The notes: generated by a model from the letters alone, not told the origin. Positions 1-8,746 are shown, counted from the stretch's first letter. The stretch is DNA of 64,000 bases from Haloferax elongans ATCC BAA-1513 (GCF_000336755.1 NZ_AOLK01000019.1:202300-266299), one strand, 5' to 3'. Translations and numbers: made by a program.

Positions 1-803
1 CGCTTCTCTCTGACCTCTTCGCCGGGCGTCGCGGTCGCGCCCTCGGGTTGTACGCAGCCGGGACTGACCTCGGTGGACTCCTCGCCTCCGGGCTTGCCAT
101 CCTCGCGCTCACCTACGCCTCGTGGCGAACGCCGTTTCTCCCCGTGGCGGCCGCACTCGGCGTGCTCACGCTCGTCTTCGTGCTGTGGTCGAACGAGGGC
201 TACACGGTCGGGTCGCCGCGACTCGACCTCACGCAGACCGTCAAGCGTCTGATATCGAGTCCTGCACAGCGTCGGACGCTCATCGCCTTCGCGCTCTTTT
301 ATTTCATGGTCGGCGGTTTCATCAACTTCCTTCCGACCTATCTCATCGAAGCAAAGGGCTTCACACAGCAGTTCGCGAGTGTCGCCTTCGCCATCGTCTT
401 CGTCGTCGGAATCGCTATCAAGCCGGTTGCTGGCGGCCTCAGTGACCGATTCCGACGAGAGTCCATCGCAGTCGTCGGCCTGCTTATCGCCGCCGGGTCG
501 TTGGCGCTCCTCTCACTTGCGACCACGGAGGCTGTCATCTACCTCTCGGTCGTCGTGATGGCTGTCGGATACAAGATGGAATTCCCGCTCGCCGACGCCA
601 TCATCGTGGACAACGCCCCCGCCGAGGATATGGGTGCAGACCTCGGTGCGGCCCGGGCGCTGTTTTTGGGTGCAAACGCGGCCGGACCCGCCTACGTCGG
701 CATCGTCGCTACCTACGTCGGCTACGTCCCCGCGTTTGCCGGACTCGTCGGCTGTCTCGTACTCGCGGCTGGCCTCCTCTACTGGGACACGCGAGCGAGA
801 TAA
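1..803 (+). CDS. MFS transporter, C-terminal part (5' end outside window)
   Basis: The reading frame is open from the first bases and ends with TAA at 801-803, so about 266 C-terminal residues of a major facilitator superfamily permease are present. The cytoplasmic-loop sequence RRGRALGLY near the left edge is followed by hydrophobic helices, and a second loop reads GGLSDRFRRES, matching the MFS motif between helices 8 and 9. About seven membrane helices can be seen. A TTG at 48 could be read as a start, but the open frame and conserved loop continue upstream of it, so the gene is better treated as truncated by the window. The substrate cannot be told from this part. It converges on the GuaB-like gene. 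Confidence 0.85.
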   Translation, partial: LLSDLFAGRRGRALGLYAAGTDLGGLLASGLAILALTYASWRTPFLPVAAALGVLTLVFVLWSNEGYTVGSPRLDLTQTVKRLISSPAQRRTLIAFALFYFMVGGFINFLPTYLIEAKGFTQQFASVAFAIVFVVGIAIKPVAGGLSDRFRRESIAVVGLLIAAGSLALLSLATTEAVIYLSVVVMAVGYKMEFPLADAIIVDNAPAEDMGADLGAARALFLGANAAGPAYVGIVATYVGYVPAFAGLVGCLVLAAGLLYWDTRAR

Positions 804-912
804 GACGCTCGTCGAGAGGAGCACATCGAGAGTGGATGCGCATCGAGAACTCGAACTGCAAAAGACGATTCGAAGGAAGTCGAGCGAAATACGCCCGGAC
901 GCGGCCGGGGAG

Positions 913-1992
913 TTAGTTCGCGGTCAGAAGCTGTTCGGCTTCGTCTTCGACTTCGACGGTGCCCTCGGCGAAGACGACGCCGTGAGCGCCCTCACGCTCC
1001 TTCGCACTCGCTGCGACCCGGACGAACTCGGCCTTCTCGCGGGCGGCCGAAATCGTGTGGCCACCGCAGTAGCTCACACCAGACCGAATCCCGCCGAGGA
1101 ACTCCTCGACGAGCGGTGCGAGCGGGCCGTCGTAGGGCGTCAGCGCCTCGATACCCTCGCCCGCGGCGACGTCGCTTTCCTTGTCGCCGCGGTCGTCCGC
1201 CGCTTCGGTAGACGCCATGCCGCGCGACTGTTTGTAGACCTCGCCGTCGACTTCGACGACGCGGCCCGGTGCCTCGTCGGTCCCGGCGAAGAAGCTGCCC
1301 ATCATGACTGTGTCCGCACCCGCCATGAGTGCCTTCGCGGCGTCGCCAGATGTTCGGATACCGCCGTCGGCCATCACGTGGATGCCGAGTTCGTGCGCGC
1401 GATCAGCGCAGTCCGAGACGGCCGTCAGTTGCGGATAGCCAGCGCCCGCGACCTTCCGAGTCGTACAGTGAGAGCCGGGGCCAACGCCAACTTTCACGCA
1501 TCCGGCACCGGCCTCATAGAGGTCCTCGACGGCCTCAGGCGTGACGACGTTGCCCGCGACGATTTCGATATCGAACTCGTCGTCGATTGCGGAGACGGCG
1601 TCGAGACACCGCTCCATGTGGCCGTGGGCGATGTCCATCACGACCGCGTCGGCACCGGCGTTCACGAGTGCCTCCGTCCGTTCGAGGTAATCTTCGTTGA
1701 TTCCGACCGCACCCGCGACCGTGCCGCCGCGTTCCGCGACGCTTCGGACCTGTTGGGACTGTTCGTCTATGGTGAGGAACCGGTGGATGACACCCATGCC
1801 GCCCAGATTCGAGAGTTCGGCCGCCAACTCGTCTTCAGTGACCGTATCCATCGCCGCACTGACGAGCGGTGTGTCTATCCGAAGGTTCGGCGTCACATTA
1901 GTTGAGAGGTCCACGTCGCTCCTGCTATCGACCGGCGAGCGCTGTGGAACCAGCAATACATCTCCATACGAGAGACCTGTGCGAATCTCCAT
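913..1992 (-). CDS. guaB: IMP dehydrogenase / GMP reductase family protein lacking CBS domains
   Basis: A 359-residue TIM-barrel enzyme of purine nucleotide interconversion. The catalytic loop [13 protein letters not shown] carries the nucleophile Cys176. [10 protein letters not shown] (residues 208-217) is the phosphate-binding segment, and the C-terminal part has [12 protein letters not shown]. Typical IMP dehydrogenases are about 480-500 residues because a pair of CBS domains is inserted near residue 100; here the barrel is continuous (residues 90-125), so the regulatory module is absent. The flap region ([13 protein letters not shown], then a Gly-Glu-Gly and PYDG) looks partly like GMP reductase, so IMPDH versus GMPR activity is undecided. 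It is a single gene transcribed leftward, convergent with the MFS gene. Family assignment is firm; the reaction direction is inference. Confidence 0.85.
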   Translation of the reverse strand: MEIRTGLSYGDVLLVPQRSPVDSRSDVDLSTNVTPNLRIDTPLVSAAMDTVTEDELAAELSNLGGMGVIHRFLTIDEQSQQVRSVAERGGTVAGAVGINEDYLERTEALVNAGADAVVMDIAHGHMERCLDAVSAIDDEFDIEIVAGNVVTPEAVEDLYEAGAGCVKVGVGPGSHCTTRKVAGAGYPQLTAVSDCADRAHELGIHVMADGGIRTSGDAAKALMAGADTVMMGSFFAGTDEAPGRVVEVDGEVYKQSRGMASTEAADDRGDKESDVAAGEGIEALTPYDGPLAPLVEEFLGGIRSGVSYCGGHTISAAREKAEFVRVAASAKEREGAHGVVFAEGTVEVEDEAEQLLTAN

Positions 1993-2568
1993 CGTAACCC
2001 TCCACAGCCGAAGGGAGGGACGAATATAGGTGCACCGAAAGGCGATTGGGTCGCCGGGGAGCGAAACTATTACCTGCTGGGTATCGTTTGTTTAGCAACA
2101 CACGGCGTCGCGTTACGTGCGAATCTCCATCCAATCGTAACCCCAACATTTTCGTGCTGCGCGCGCCGTGTGGCTCAAATTCTCGACGAGCGACTGCACT
2201 GCGCTTCAACCTGAACTCTTGTACGCAGAGCGATGAATTCGGAAGTGTTTTTATCCGTAATTTTTGACATTGCTATGCCGAACCGACGGTCTCGCTGAGT
2301 CGGTGTCGGTAGGTGGTCAGAGGCACCCACGAAACGAACGGACCCGCGTTCGGACGCCCTCCTGGCCCTCCTCTCTCTACTTCGGACTCGTGGCACGTCA
2401 CACTCAACACGTCACACCCGGTCCATCATACTCACCACAGCGCACTCGACACCGCCGCCACCGCGAACGACGAATCTCGGCCACTCGAACAGCCCTATCG
2501 GTGAATGTGACCAATCGGCATCCGTCTGACGGAAGACATTTCCTTCACGCAGTAACTCGATAACGTAC
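1993..2568. other. 576-bp spacer between guaB-like and glmU-like genes
   Basis: This divergent intergenic region should hold promoters for both flanking genes. A T-rich stretch around 2247-2265 is the only AT-rich patch. No tRNA, repeat or convincing small gene was seen. Short frames here are rich in Arg and Ser, as expected from non-coding high-GC DNA. Confidence 0.5.
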
Positions 2569-3795
2569 ATGCAGACTGTCATTCTCGCTGCCGGGCGTGG
2601 AACGCGAATGCACCCGCTTACCGACAGGCGACCCAAGCCGATGCTGCCAGTCACTGATAGGCCACTCGTCGCGCACACGGTCGACGCCGCAATCGAAGCG
2701 GGAGCGACCAGCCTGACACTCGTCGTCGGGTACGAGGCTGACGACGTTCGGTCGTTCTTCGGCGACGAGCGGGGCGGCGTCCCGGTCGAGTTCGCCGTCC
2801 AAGAGGAACAACGTGGAACCGCCGACGCAGTTCGCGCTGCCGCGCCGACTCTCGACGACGACGAACCGTTCGTCGTCCTCAACGGGGACGCCCTCTACGA
2901 CGTGCCTTCGCTTTCGACGCTGTACGACAGCGTCCCCGCAGTCGGGTCGTATACGGTCGACAACCCGAGTTCCTACGGCGTCTTGGACACCGACACAGAC
3001 GGGTTCGTCACCGGAGTCATAGAGAAGCCCGAGAACCCGCCGTCGAACCTCATCAACGCCGGGTCGTACGTCTTCCCGGCCGAGGCACAGCAGTGGTTGA
3101 ACGTCGAAGAGAGCGACCGCGGCGAACTCGAACTGACGGACGTCCTCGCCCGCGCCTGCGACGAGTTCGACGTACAGACTGTCGCCTTCGACCGCTGGCT
3201 CGACGTCGGCCGCCCGTGGGAACTCCTCGAAGCAAACGAGTGGAAGCTCTCGGAACTCGACGGGCGCATCGATGGCGACGTCTCCGACGACGCTGAACTC
3301 ACCGGCCCCGTGGTCGTCGAAGAAGGCGCAACAGTCCGCTCGGGCGTCGTTATCGAAGGCCCTGCCCTCGTTCGCAAGGGGGCAACTGTCGGACCGAACG
3401 CGTACGTCCGCGGGGCGACTGTCGTCGGCGAGGGCGCGAAAGTCGGCCACGCCGTCGAAGTGAAAAACAGCGTGCTGATGGAGGGCGCGACGGTCGGCCA
3501 CCTCTCGTACGTCGGCGACAGCGTCCTCGGCCGCGACGTGAACTTCGGTGCCGGGACGAAAGTCGCCAACCTCCGTCACGACGGCGACGCCGTCCGGCAG
3601 ATGGTGAAAGGCGAGCTCGTCTCGACCGGCCGCCGGAAGTACGGCGTCGTGCTCGGTGACGAGGCCAAGACGGGAATCAACACCTCGCTAAACGCTGGTG
3701 TTCGACTTCCAACCGGCGGAATGACGAAGCCATCTGAATCCGTCCTCTACGACAGAATCGAGGGCGGCAAGGAAGACGAAACTGAGTCAGAGTAA
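2569..3795 (+). CDS. glmU: Bifunctional sugar-1-phosphate nucleotidylyltransferase / acetyltransferase (GlmU-like)
   Basis: A 408-residue two-domain enzyme. The N-terminal nucleotidyltransferase domain opens with LAAGRGTRMHPLTDRRPKPM (residues 6-25) and has VVLNGDALYD and EKPENPPSNLINAG segments. From about residue 240 the chain is a left-handed beta-helix of hexapeptide repeats, ending in NFGAGTKVANLRHDG and KTGINTSLNAG, as in archaeal enzymes that acetylate GlcN-1-P or GalN-1-P and then form UDP-sugars. It would make UDP-GlcNAc in the cytoplasm. The adjacent GlmM-like mutase (15 bp away, opposite strand) makes the GlcN-1-P substrate, supporting this role. The ATG at 2569 places the glycine-rich loop at the N terminus. 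A second GlmU-like gene lies at 13658-14827. Confidence 0.88.
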   Translation: MQTVILAAGRGTRMHPLTDRRPKPMLPVTDRPLVAHTVDAAIEAGATSLTLVVGYEADDVRSFFGDERGGVPVEFAVQEEQRGTADAVRAAAPTLDDDEPFVVLNGDALYDVPSLSTLYDSVPAVGSYTVDNPSSYGVLDTDTDGFVTGVIEKPENPPSNLINAGSYVFPAEAQQWLNVEESDRGELELTDVLARACDEFDVQTVAFDRWLDVGRPWELLEANEWKLSELDGRIDGDVSDDAELTGPVVVEEGATVRSGVVIEGPALVRKGATVGPNAYVRGATVVGEGAKVGHAVEVKNSVLMEGATVGHLSYVGDSVLGRDVNFGAGTKVANLRHDGDAVRQMVKGELVSTGRRKYGVVLGDEAKTGINTSLNAGVRLPTGGMTKPSESVLYDRIEGGKEDETESE

Positions 3796-3810
3796 GCCGT
3801 GACCGTGGCG

Positions 3811-5118
3811 TTAGTCGAGGAGCGACCGAGCCGCTTCGAGTAGTTCGTCGGCCCGGTCCGCATCGCGGGCCTCTGCTGTCACCCGCACCAGCGGTTGGGT
3901 GCCACTCGCGCGGACGAGGAACCACCCATCCTCGAATGCAACACGAACACCGTCTATCGTTTCTACGTCGTCGTACTCGGCCAGCACACGCTCTTCGACG
4001 CGGTCCATCGTCGCTTCCTTCTGGTCGGTCTCGATGCTCTCCCGGCGAATCGGATACGCCTCGAAATCTGCGAGGAGCGACGAGAGCGGACCGGCCTCAC
4101 TGACGAGTGCCGCAAGCGTACAGGCAGCCAGTGGCCCATCTGGACAGCGTGTCTGGTCCGGCCAAATCCACGCGCCAGACGGTTCGCCACCGAAGGCGAA
4201 ACCGGGGCCTGAGAGCGTCTCTGCGACGTACACGTCGCCAACTTTGGTCCGTTCGATGACGCCACCGACGGGGTCGATGTAGTCGTCGACGGCGAGGCTC
4301 GTGTTCAGCGGGGCCGCAATCTTCTGGTGGTCCTTGTCGATGGCGTGGCGGGCGAACAGTGCGAGGAGCGCGTCACCCGAGAGGAACTCACCGTCTTCCG
4401 AGACGGCCATCATCCGGTCGGCGTCGCCGTCGTGGGCGATTCCGAGGTCGGCGTCGGTCGCTGCGACGACCTCAGTCAAGCGAGCGCACGTCTCCGCGGT
4501 CGGTTCACTCGGGCGCGCCGGGAAACTCCCGTCAGGCTGTGCGTTGAGTGTCTCGACGTGGCATCCGAGGTTCGTGAGGGCGGTTGCCGTGACCTGTCCT
4601 GCTCCGTTGCCCACGTCGACGATGACATCGAGTTCGGTATCGATGTCGACAGCAGATTCGAGCGCGGCAGCGTGATGGGTGACTGCGTCGTCTCGCGTCG
4701 TCTCCGTACCGTGGCCGTCCCAGTCCGCGAAGTCGAACTCGCCGTCGGTCAACCGGGATTCGATTGCGTCGCGCTGTGTCGCGACGAACGCTTGGCCCGA
4801 CGGGTTCCAGAGTTTGAACCCATTGTCAGTCGCGGGGTTGTGAGAGGCGGTGACAGAGACGCCCACGTCCGCGTCGAAGGTCTCAATTGCACGGGCGACG
4901 GTCGGCGTCGACGCCAAGCCGAGCGTGACGACGTCAGCGCCGCACTCGCGTGCGCCAGCAGAGAGGGCATCGACGAAGACGCGCCCACTCTCTCTCGAAT
5001 CGCGTCCGACGACGACTGTCTCGTACCCTTCCGAGGCGACCGCCCGCCCGAGGTCGAGTGCCAGCGACGCAGTGATAGTCGAACCGACCGCACCTCGAAT
5101 ACCGCTCGTGCCGAACAT
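3811..5118 (-). CDS. glmM: Phosphoglucosamine mutase-type phosphohexomutase (copy 1)
   Basis: A 435-residue alpha-D-phosphohexomutase. The phosphoserine loop is TASHNPATDNG with Ser92 as phosphate carrier, the metal-binding loop is DGDADRM, and the C-terminal phosphate-binding loop reads RASGTQP. Most members have RASGTEP there, so the Glu-to-Gln change is notable. The likely reaction is GlcN-6-P to GlcN-1-P, the step between GlmS and GlmU; archaeal members can also act on Man-6-P or Glc-6-P, so specificity is not proven. It converges on the GlmU-like gene with only 15 bp between stops. An AT-rich TATA-like segment at about 5138-5147 lies 20-30 bases before the start, suggesting a leaderless message. 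A paralogue lies at 22870-24195. Confidence 0.85.
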   Translation of the reverse strand: MFGTSGIRGAVGSTITASLALDLGRAVASEGYETVVVGRDSRESGRVFVDALSAGARECGADVVTLGLASTPTVARAIETFDADVGVSVTASHNPATDNGFKLWNPSGQAFVATQRDAIESRLTDGEFDFADWDGHGTETTRDDAVTHHAAALESAVDIDTELDVIVDVGNGAGQVTATALTNLGCHVETLNAQPDGSFPARPSEPTAETCARLTEVVAATDADLGIAHDGDADRMMAVSEDGEFLSGDALLALFARHAIDKDHQKIAAPLNTSLAVDDYIDPVGGVIERTKVGDVYVAETLSGPGFAFGGEPSGAWIWPDQTRCPDGPLAACTLAALVSEAGPLSSLLADFEAYPIRRESIETDQKEATMDRVEERVLAEYDDVETIDGVRVAFEDGWFLVRASGTQPLVRVTAEARDADRADELLEAARSLLD

Positions 5119-5256
5119 ACTACTACTTCACTTATCTCTGATATGTAAGTTCTCACCCAGTCGGCGCGATGTACTTCCCCACTGGCGAGAGAATATTACC
5201 CATGTCTCACCATACCATACAATTATCATCTGCGGGTCGGAATTGACACACTGACC

Positions 5257-6633
5257 ATGGAACACGGGACGAGAGAGTCGCCGAGCATCCGTGTCCTCTA
5301 CGTCGACGACGACGACGGGTTGCTGACGTTGACAAAGCGGTTTCTCGAGAGCCAGAGTGACCGCCTCGAAATCGAGACGACGCAGTCACCCAAGCGGGCG
5401 CTCCAGATGCTCGACAACCGCGAGTTCGACGTTCTCGTCTCGGACTTCCAGATGCCCGAACTGTCGGGGCTCGAACTCCTCGAAACGGTCCGCCGAGATC
5501 GCAGGTCGTCGATTCCGGTCATCATCTTCACCGGTCGAAGTCGAGAGGAAGTCGCTATCGAGGCGCTCAACCTCGGCGCAGACAGGTACATCCAGAAGGG
5601 AGGAGACCCGTCGACGCAGTACAGCGTGTTGCTGCAGACAATAGAACAGTTGGCGAGCCACCGCCAGGCACGGCAGCGACTCCGCAAGCGAGAAGCACAT
5701 CTCGAGATTACGCTCGATTCTATCGCGGAGGCTGTCGTCGCCACCGACGCGTCCGGCGAGATTCAGAAGATGAACCGCACTGCCGAGGAGTTGACTGGCT
5801 GGAATGCGGTCGATGCCGTCGGAAGGCCGCTCCGAGATGTGTTCCGGCTCGTCGACGACGAGGACGGGGAACGACTCATGCCGTCGACAGAGGTTCTCGA
5901 ACACGGTGCCTCGGTCGAACTCGATGATACGACGAAACTCGTCGTCGAGGGAGGCGAAACGCGGTACATCGACGGGAGTGTGTCGCCGATTCTGACAGAG
6001 GACGGGACGATTGAGGGGCTGGTTGCCGTGTTGAGAGACGTTACGGACGACGTACTCGAACGAGAGCGCCGCGAGCGCCAACAGGAGGCGCTCATCGAGA
6101 TGGCGACCAGCGATGCGATTCTCAGGGGGTCGTTCGACGAAGCGGTTCAGCACATCACCGAGACAGTGGCTGAAACGCTCGATATCGATAGGGCGAGTAT
6201 TTGGCTCGCTGACGAGTCCGGCACGACGCTGTTCTGCGAAGACCGCTACGACCGGAGAAATGAGACACACACCTCTGGTGACCAAGTCTCCGCAGAGGAC
6301 TACCCGGCGTACTTCGAAGCCCTCGAATCGAACCGCTCGATTGGGGTTGTGGACGCTCGAACCAACCCACTGACCAGTGAACTCCGCGACGATTATCTCG
6401 CACCGAGCGAAGTGACCTCGATGCTGGATGCGACGCTGCGGTCCGGTGGGACCATCGCCGGCGTCGTCTGCAACGAACACGTCGGCGACCCCCGGGACTG
6501 GCGGGCCGACGAGATAACCTTCGCCGCAGAGGTCGCTGACACTGTCGTCATCACACTGCTGCAAGCGACCGGCGTCGACCGCCGAGACAAAAACTCGACA
6601 GTTGACCACGAACCACTCACAGACGAGTCGTGA
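5257..6633 (+). CDS. Response regulator receiver-PAS-GAF protein without kinase domain
   Basis: A 458-residue cytoplasmic signalling protein. Residues 11-130 are a receiver domain with acidic pocket VDDDD (16-20), phospho-acceptor Asp63 in VSDFQMPELSG, and the switch FTGRS and conserved QKGG. A PAS domain follows (about 145-275), then a GAF domain (about 290-445) ending in AAEVADTVVITLLQAT. No DHp or HATPase histidine kinase domain and no DNA-binding output follow: the protein stops at SLTDES-like acidic residues. Such receiver-PAS-GAF proteins are common in haloarchaea, often as orphan signal integrators. No partner kinase lies next to it; the nearest is at 8774. It is divergent from the GlmM-like gene. 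Confidence 0.85.
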   Translation: MEHGTRESPSIRVLYVDDDDGLLTLTKRFLESQSDRLEIETTQSPKRALQMLDNREFDVLVSDFQMPELSGLELLETVRRDRRSSIPVIIFTGRSREEVAIEALNLGADRYIQKGGDPSTQYSVLLQTIEQLASHRQARQRLRKREAHLEITLDSIAEAVVATDASGEIQKMNRTAEELTGWNAVDAVGRPLRDVFRLVDDEDGERLMPSTEVLEHGASVELDDTTKLVVEGGETRYIDGSVSPILTEDGTIEGLVAVLRDVTDDVLERERRERQQEALIEMATSDAILRGSFDEAVQHITETVAETLDIDRASIWLADESGTTLFCEDRYDRRNETHTSGDQVSAEDYPAYFEALESNRSIGVVDARTNPLTSELRDDYLAPSEVTSMLDATLRSGGTIAGVVCNEHVGDPRDWRADEITFAAEVADTVVITLLQATGVDRRDKNSTVDHEPLTDES

Positions 6634-6838
6634 AAGTACATTTTCAATGACAGTCTCTCGAACTGGCTCTTTTACTTTTCAGACGGGAGCTATGCGGTCG
6701 TTCATCGAGGAATCATATTCCACAGATAATCCGAGTCGAATACTTTCATAAGTGTACGGTCGCACTATTTTTCGGGGGTCGGAAATTGTGACGGCCTCAC
6801 CGTGAAACCTAAAATGGGGGGGAAGCGAACCGTAGTGT
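6634..6838 (+). promoter_or_regulatory. Promoter region of the Rrf2-type gene with dyads
   Basis: Just before the start at 6839 there is a BRE/TATA-like run GTGAAACCTAAAAT (6802-6815), placed for a leaderless transcript. It is abutted on the left by an imperfect dyad TGACGG-CCTCA-CCGTGA (6789-6805). A second short palindrome GGAATCATATTCC lies at 6709-6721. Rrf2 proteins commonly control their own promoters, so the dyad over the BRE is a plausible operator; this is inference. Confidence 0.45.
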
Positions 6839-7282
6839 ATGTCGAACAGCAGCCGATTCGTCGTCGCGACGCACGTGCTCACGAACCTCGCCGTGCGTCG
6901 CGACGAACGGCTGTCCTCTGACCGTCTCGCGTGGAGCGTCAATACGAATCCCGTCGTCATTCGACAGCTTCTCTGTTCACTCCGAGAGGCCGAACTCGTC
7001 GATTCGAAGCGCGGTCCGACCGGCGGATTCACACTCGCACGCGACCCCGAGCACATCACGCTCCGGGATATCTACGAGGCAGTCGAGGACCCAGAGCCGT
7101 TCTGTTTCCACGCAAATGAACCGAACGACGAGTGCACGGTTGGAGAGTACATCCAGCCGGTTCTCGGCGAACTACTCGAACCCGCAGTCCAGTCGATGTT
7201 AGACGAACTCGACTCGGTATCTATCGCCGACGTCCACGAGACTATTTTCGACGTCGCCGAGGACGGTTCTCTCGAAGCCTGA
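6839..7282 (+). CDS. Rrf2 family transcriptional regulator
   Basis: A 147-residue Rrf2/IscR-like DNA-binding protein. The winged helix-turn-helix occupies residues 10-75 (SDRLAWSVNTNPVVIRQLL is the recognition part, and GPTGGFTLA the wing). Two cysteines, Cys89 and Cys99, remain where IscR/NsrR proteins have a three-cysteine cluster site, so an Fe-S cluster is possible but not assured. Rrf2 regulators sense iron-sulfur status, nitric oxide or redox state. The ATG at 6839 fits the promoter spacing. It converges on the HxlR-type gene; no obvious target operon is attached, so the regulon is unknown. Confidence 0.85.
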   Translation: MSNSSRFVVATHVLTNLAVRRDERLSSDRLAWSVNTNPVVIRQLLCSLREAELVDSKRGPTGGFTLARDPEHITLRDIYEAVEDPEPFCFHANEPNDECTVGEYIQPVLGELLEPAVQSMLDELDSVSIADVHETIFDVAEDGSLEA

Positions 7283-7309
7283 GAAATCGGGTATTACGCT
7301 CAGAACTGC

Positions 7310-7681
7310 CTACGCGGACGTCTCTGCCGCCTCGACCTCCACTGCTGGTTGGTCGCTGTCGCCGTCGAGCCATTCGCTTGCCCACTGTTCGATTTCGTCG
7401 AAGACCGGACAGAGGGACTGTCCTTTGTCCGTCAGCGAGTAATAGGTCGCCACGGGAGCGTCTTCTTCGAGTCGGCGGTCCACGAAGCCCGTCTCTTGGA
7501 GGTCATCGAGGACCCGAGAGAGCGTCCGTGAACTCGCTCCAGTCGAGCGCTTGAGTTCGTTGAATCGCTTTTCCCCCTCCTGGAGGTCGTGGAGCACGAT
7601 GAGTCGCCACTGCGACCCAATTTGCTGGATGGAGTTGATAATCGGACAGGCGGCTTCGTTGAGTTCCGCGTTGGAGGCCAT
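7310..7681 (-). CDS. HxlR/DUF24 family transcriptional regulator
   Basis: A 123-residue winged-helix regulator. N-terminal ACPIINSIQQIGSQW with Cys12 matches the HxlR signature, where this Cys often senses electrophiles or oxidants. RFNELKRSTGASSRTLSRVL is the recognition region, and YSLTDKGQSL the wing. The frame is open 30 codons further upstream, but that extension is Arg/His-rich and not HxlR-like, so ATG at 7681 is chosen. A dyad TCTTGA-N9-TCAAGA at 7705-7725 covers the expected transcription start. The neighbour at 7824 is divergent and could be its target. Confidence 0.85.
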   Translation of the reverse strand: MASNAELNEAACPIINSIQQIGSQWRLIVLHDLQEGEKRFNELKRSTGASSRTLSRVLDDLQETGFVDRRLEEDAPVATYYSLTDKGQSLCPVFDEIEQWASEWLDGDSDQPAVEVEAAETSA

Positions 7682-7704
7682 ACAGCGTTGGTGGTGGCGG
7701 ACTG

Positions 7705-7725
7705 TCTTGAGTGGTTCGGTCAAGA
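7705..7725. promoter_or_regulatory. Inverted repeat upstream of HxlR-type gene
   Basis: Perfect 6-bp arms TCTTGA and TCAAGA are separated by 9 bases. The dyad lies 24-44 bases before the HxlR start at 7681 and just downstream of an AT-rich TATA-like segment (7731-7742 read leftward). This is the position expected for an autoregulatory operator. HxlR binding is inferred only from location. Confidence 0.4.
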
Positions 7726-7823
7726 ACCAGGTTACATAATGATATCTGCTACGTCTGCAGGCCCGCGTCAATTTCGACGGCGACTGCCGAAGCTATTGTC
7801 TTGTTTGGGACCGTAGGCAACGC

Positions 7824-8237
7824 ATGGCGGAGAGACCAACGTTTTCGACGACAGTCGTCGGTTCGAGCGAACCGACCGGGGCAGGTGTGTTCGACTTCGA
7901 GACGTCGGTGCTTCTTCGTCGCAGCAAACGTCTTCATCTCTGGGTCTACGACCACCATTTCGTCAGCGACGCCGAGGGCTGTGTCCAAACCGGACAGTAC
8001 CTCCTCGTGACGACACCCTCGTCTGGAATCGTCGCCCTCGTGACGAACGCCGCAGCGTCGGATGCCCCGAAACCGAAGACACGCGTGAAAGTCGAATATC
8101 GCTACTCGTGGAACGCCGCTGGCGTTTCGACGGAGCGAACCGTCGATTACTGGTCCAAGGAGTCTATCGAACGTCGAAGGGCGGTCACGCTGGATGACGA
8201 CGCCACTGTCGAGTACATCCGGCCGACGAAGAAATAG
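7824..8237 (+). CDS. Haloarchaeal hypothetical protein, 137 aa
   Basis: I do not recognise this family. The protein is soluble, has no signal peptide or membrane helix, and looks like an all-beta domain (alternating polar and hydrophobic residues such as HLWVYDHHFV, GQYLLVTTPSSGIVALV, RVKVEYRYSWN). The C terminus is TVEYIRPTKK. It starts with ATG at 7824 and is divergent from the HxlR-type regulator 142 bp away, so it may be controlled by it. Codon use, with G/C at third positions, looks like the rest of the window and supports it as a real gene. Confidence 0.65.
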   Translation: MAERPTFSTTVVGSSEPTGAGVFDFETSVLLRRSKRLHLWVYDHHFVSDAEGCVQTGQYLLVTTPSSGIVALVTNAAASDAPKPKTRVKVEYRYSWNAAGVSTERTVDYWSKESIERRRAVTLDDDATVEYIRPTKK

Positions 8238-8297
8238 CGAGATACAACCACAACAGACCGGGACGACGACGGATTCGTTCGAGTCAGCGATACTCCG

Positions 8298-8654
8298 TCA
8301 AGCGAGCAGTTTCGAGATGAGAAGGAAGATGCGTTTGAGGTTCTCGGAGAGTCGTGACTGGCCTTCTGAGTAGAGGACGACGTCGTCTTCGAGCGCGTGA
8401 ATCTCCAGCGTCCTGCCGCGGTCGTTGAGGTCCTTCAGTTCGAAGCCACGGATGGATTCGAACGGGATGATGAGATACCGGAAATCTTCTTCGCTGATGT
8501 CGGCGTTACACTGGTCTCCGTAGACGTGGAGACTCTTCTGTGTGACGGCGACTTCGTAGCCAATGTAGCTCATTCCGGCAATTTCGGCACCCGCGCGGCT
8601 ACCCTTGACTTTCGCTTTGAGTTGTGAGGAATCGAGAAGGACTCCGTCTACCAT
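8298..8654 (-). CDS. Haloarchaeal hypothetical protein, 118 aa
   Basis: A family I cannot name. The chain shows beta-strand-rich segments (IGYEVAVTQKSLHVYG, FRYLIIPFESIRGFEL, RTLEIHALEDDVVLYSE) and a C-terminal amphipathic helix LSENLKRIFLLISKLL, an arrangement like a PH-type fold with a closing helix; this fold guess is weak. No signal peptide or transmembrane segment. It converges with the 137-aa gene (60 bp between stops). A TATA-like CATATAGG read leftward at 8679-8686 lies about 28 bases before the ATG, so the message is probably leaderless and the start is credible. Confidence 0.65.
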   Translation of the reverse strand: MVDGVLLDSSQLKAKVKGSRAGAEIAGMSYIGYEVAVTQKSLHVYGDQCNADISEEDFRYLIIPFESIRGFELKDLNDRGRTLEIHALEDDVVLYSEGQSRLSENLKRIFLLISKLLA

Positions 8655-8678
8655 ATTCGGCGATTGGTGTTCTTACTC

Positions 8679-8686
8679 CTATATGT
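8679..8686 (-). promoter_or_regulatory. TATA box for the 118-aa gene
   Basis: Read leftward, this is CATATAGG preceded by CGAA (BRE-like), 25-32 bases before the ATG at 8654: the spacing of a leaderless haloarchaeal transcript. Confidence 0.45.
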
Positions 8687-8738
8687 TCGTCTCTAGTTCT
8701 CGAAATTGATTCCCTCAGCCCGTGAATCGGCCGGTATG

Positions 8739-8746
8739 GTTTTAAG
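8739..8746 (+). promoter_or_regulatory. TATA box for the histidine kinase gene
   Basis: GTTTTAAG ends 28 bases before the ATG at 8774, the canonical position for a haloarchaeal leaderless promoter. Confidence 0.5.

Noticed and set aside
634..1905. Long open frame (423 codons) on the plus strand
   Set aside because: It runs antisense to the GuaB-like gene, is Arg/Asp-rich and has no domain; it is a high-GC shadow frame.
2545..3579. 344-codon minus-strand frame
   Set aside because: Antisense shadow of the GlmU-like gene with Asp/Val/Arg bias and no domain.
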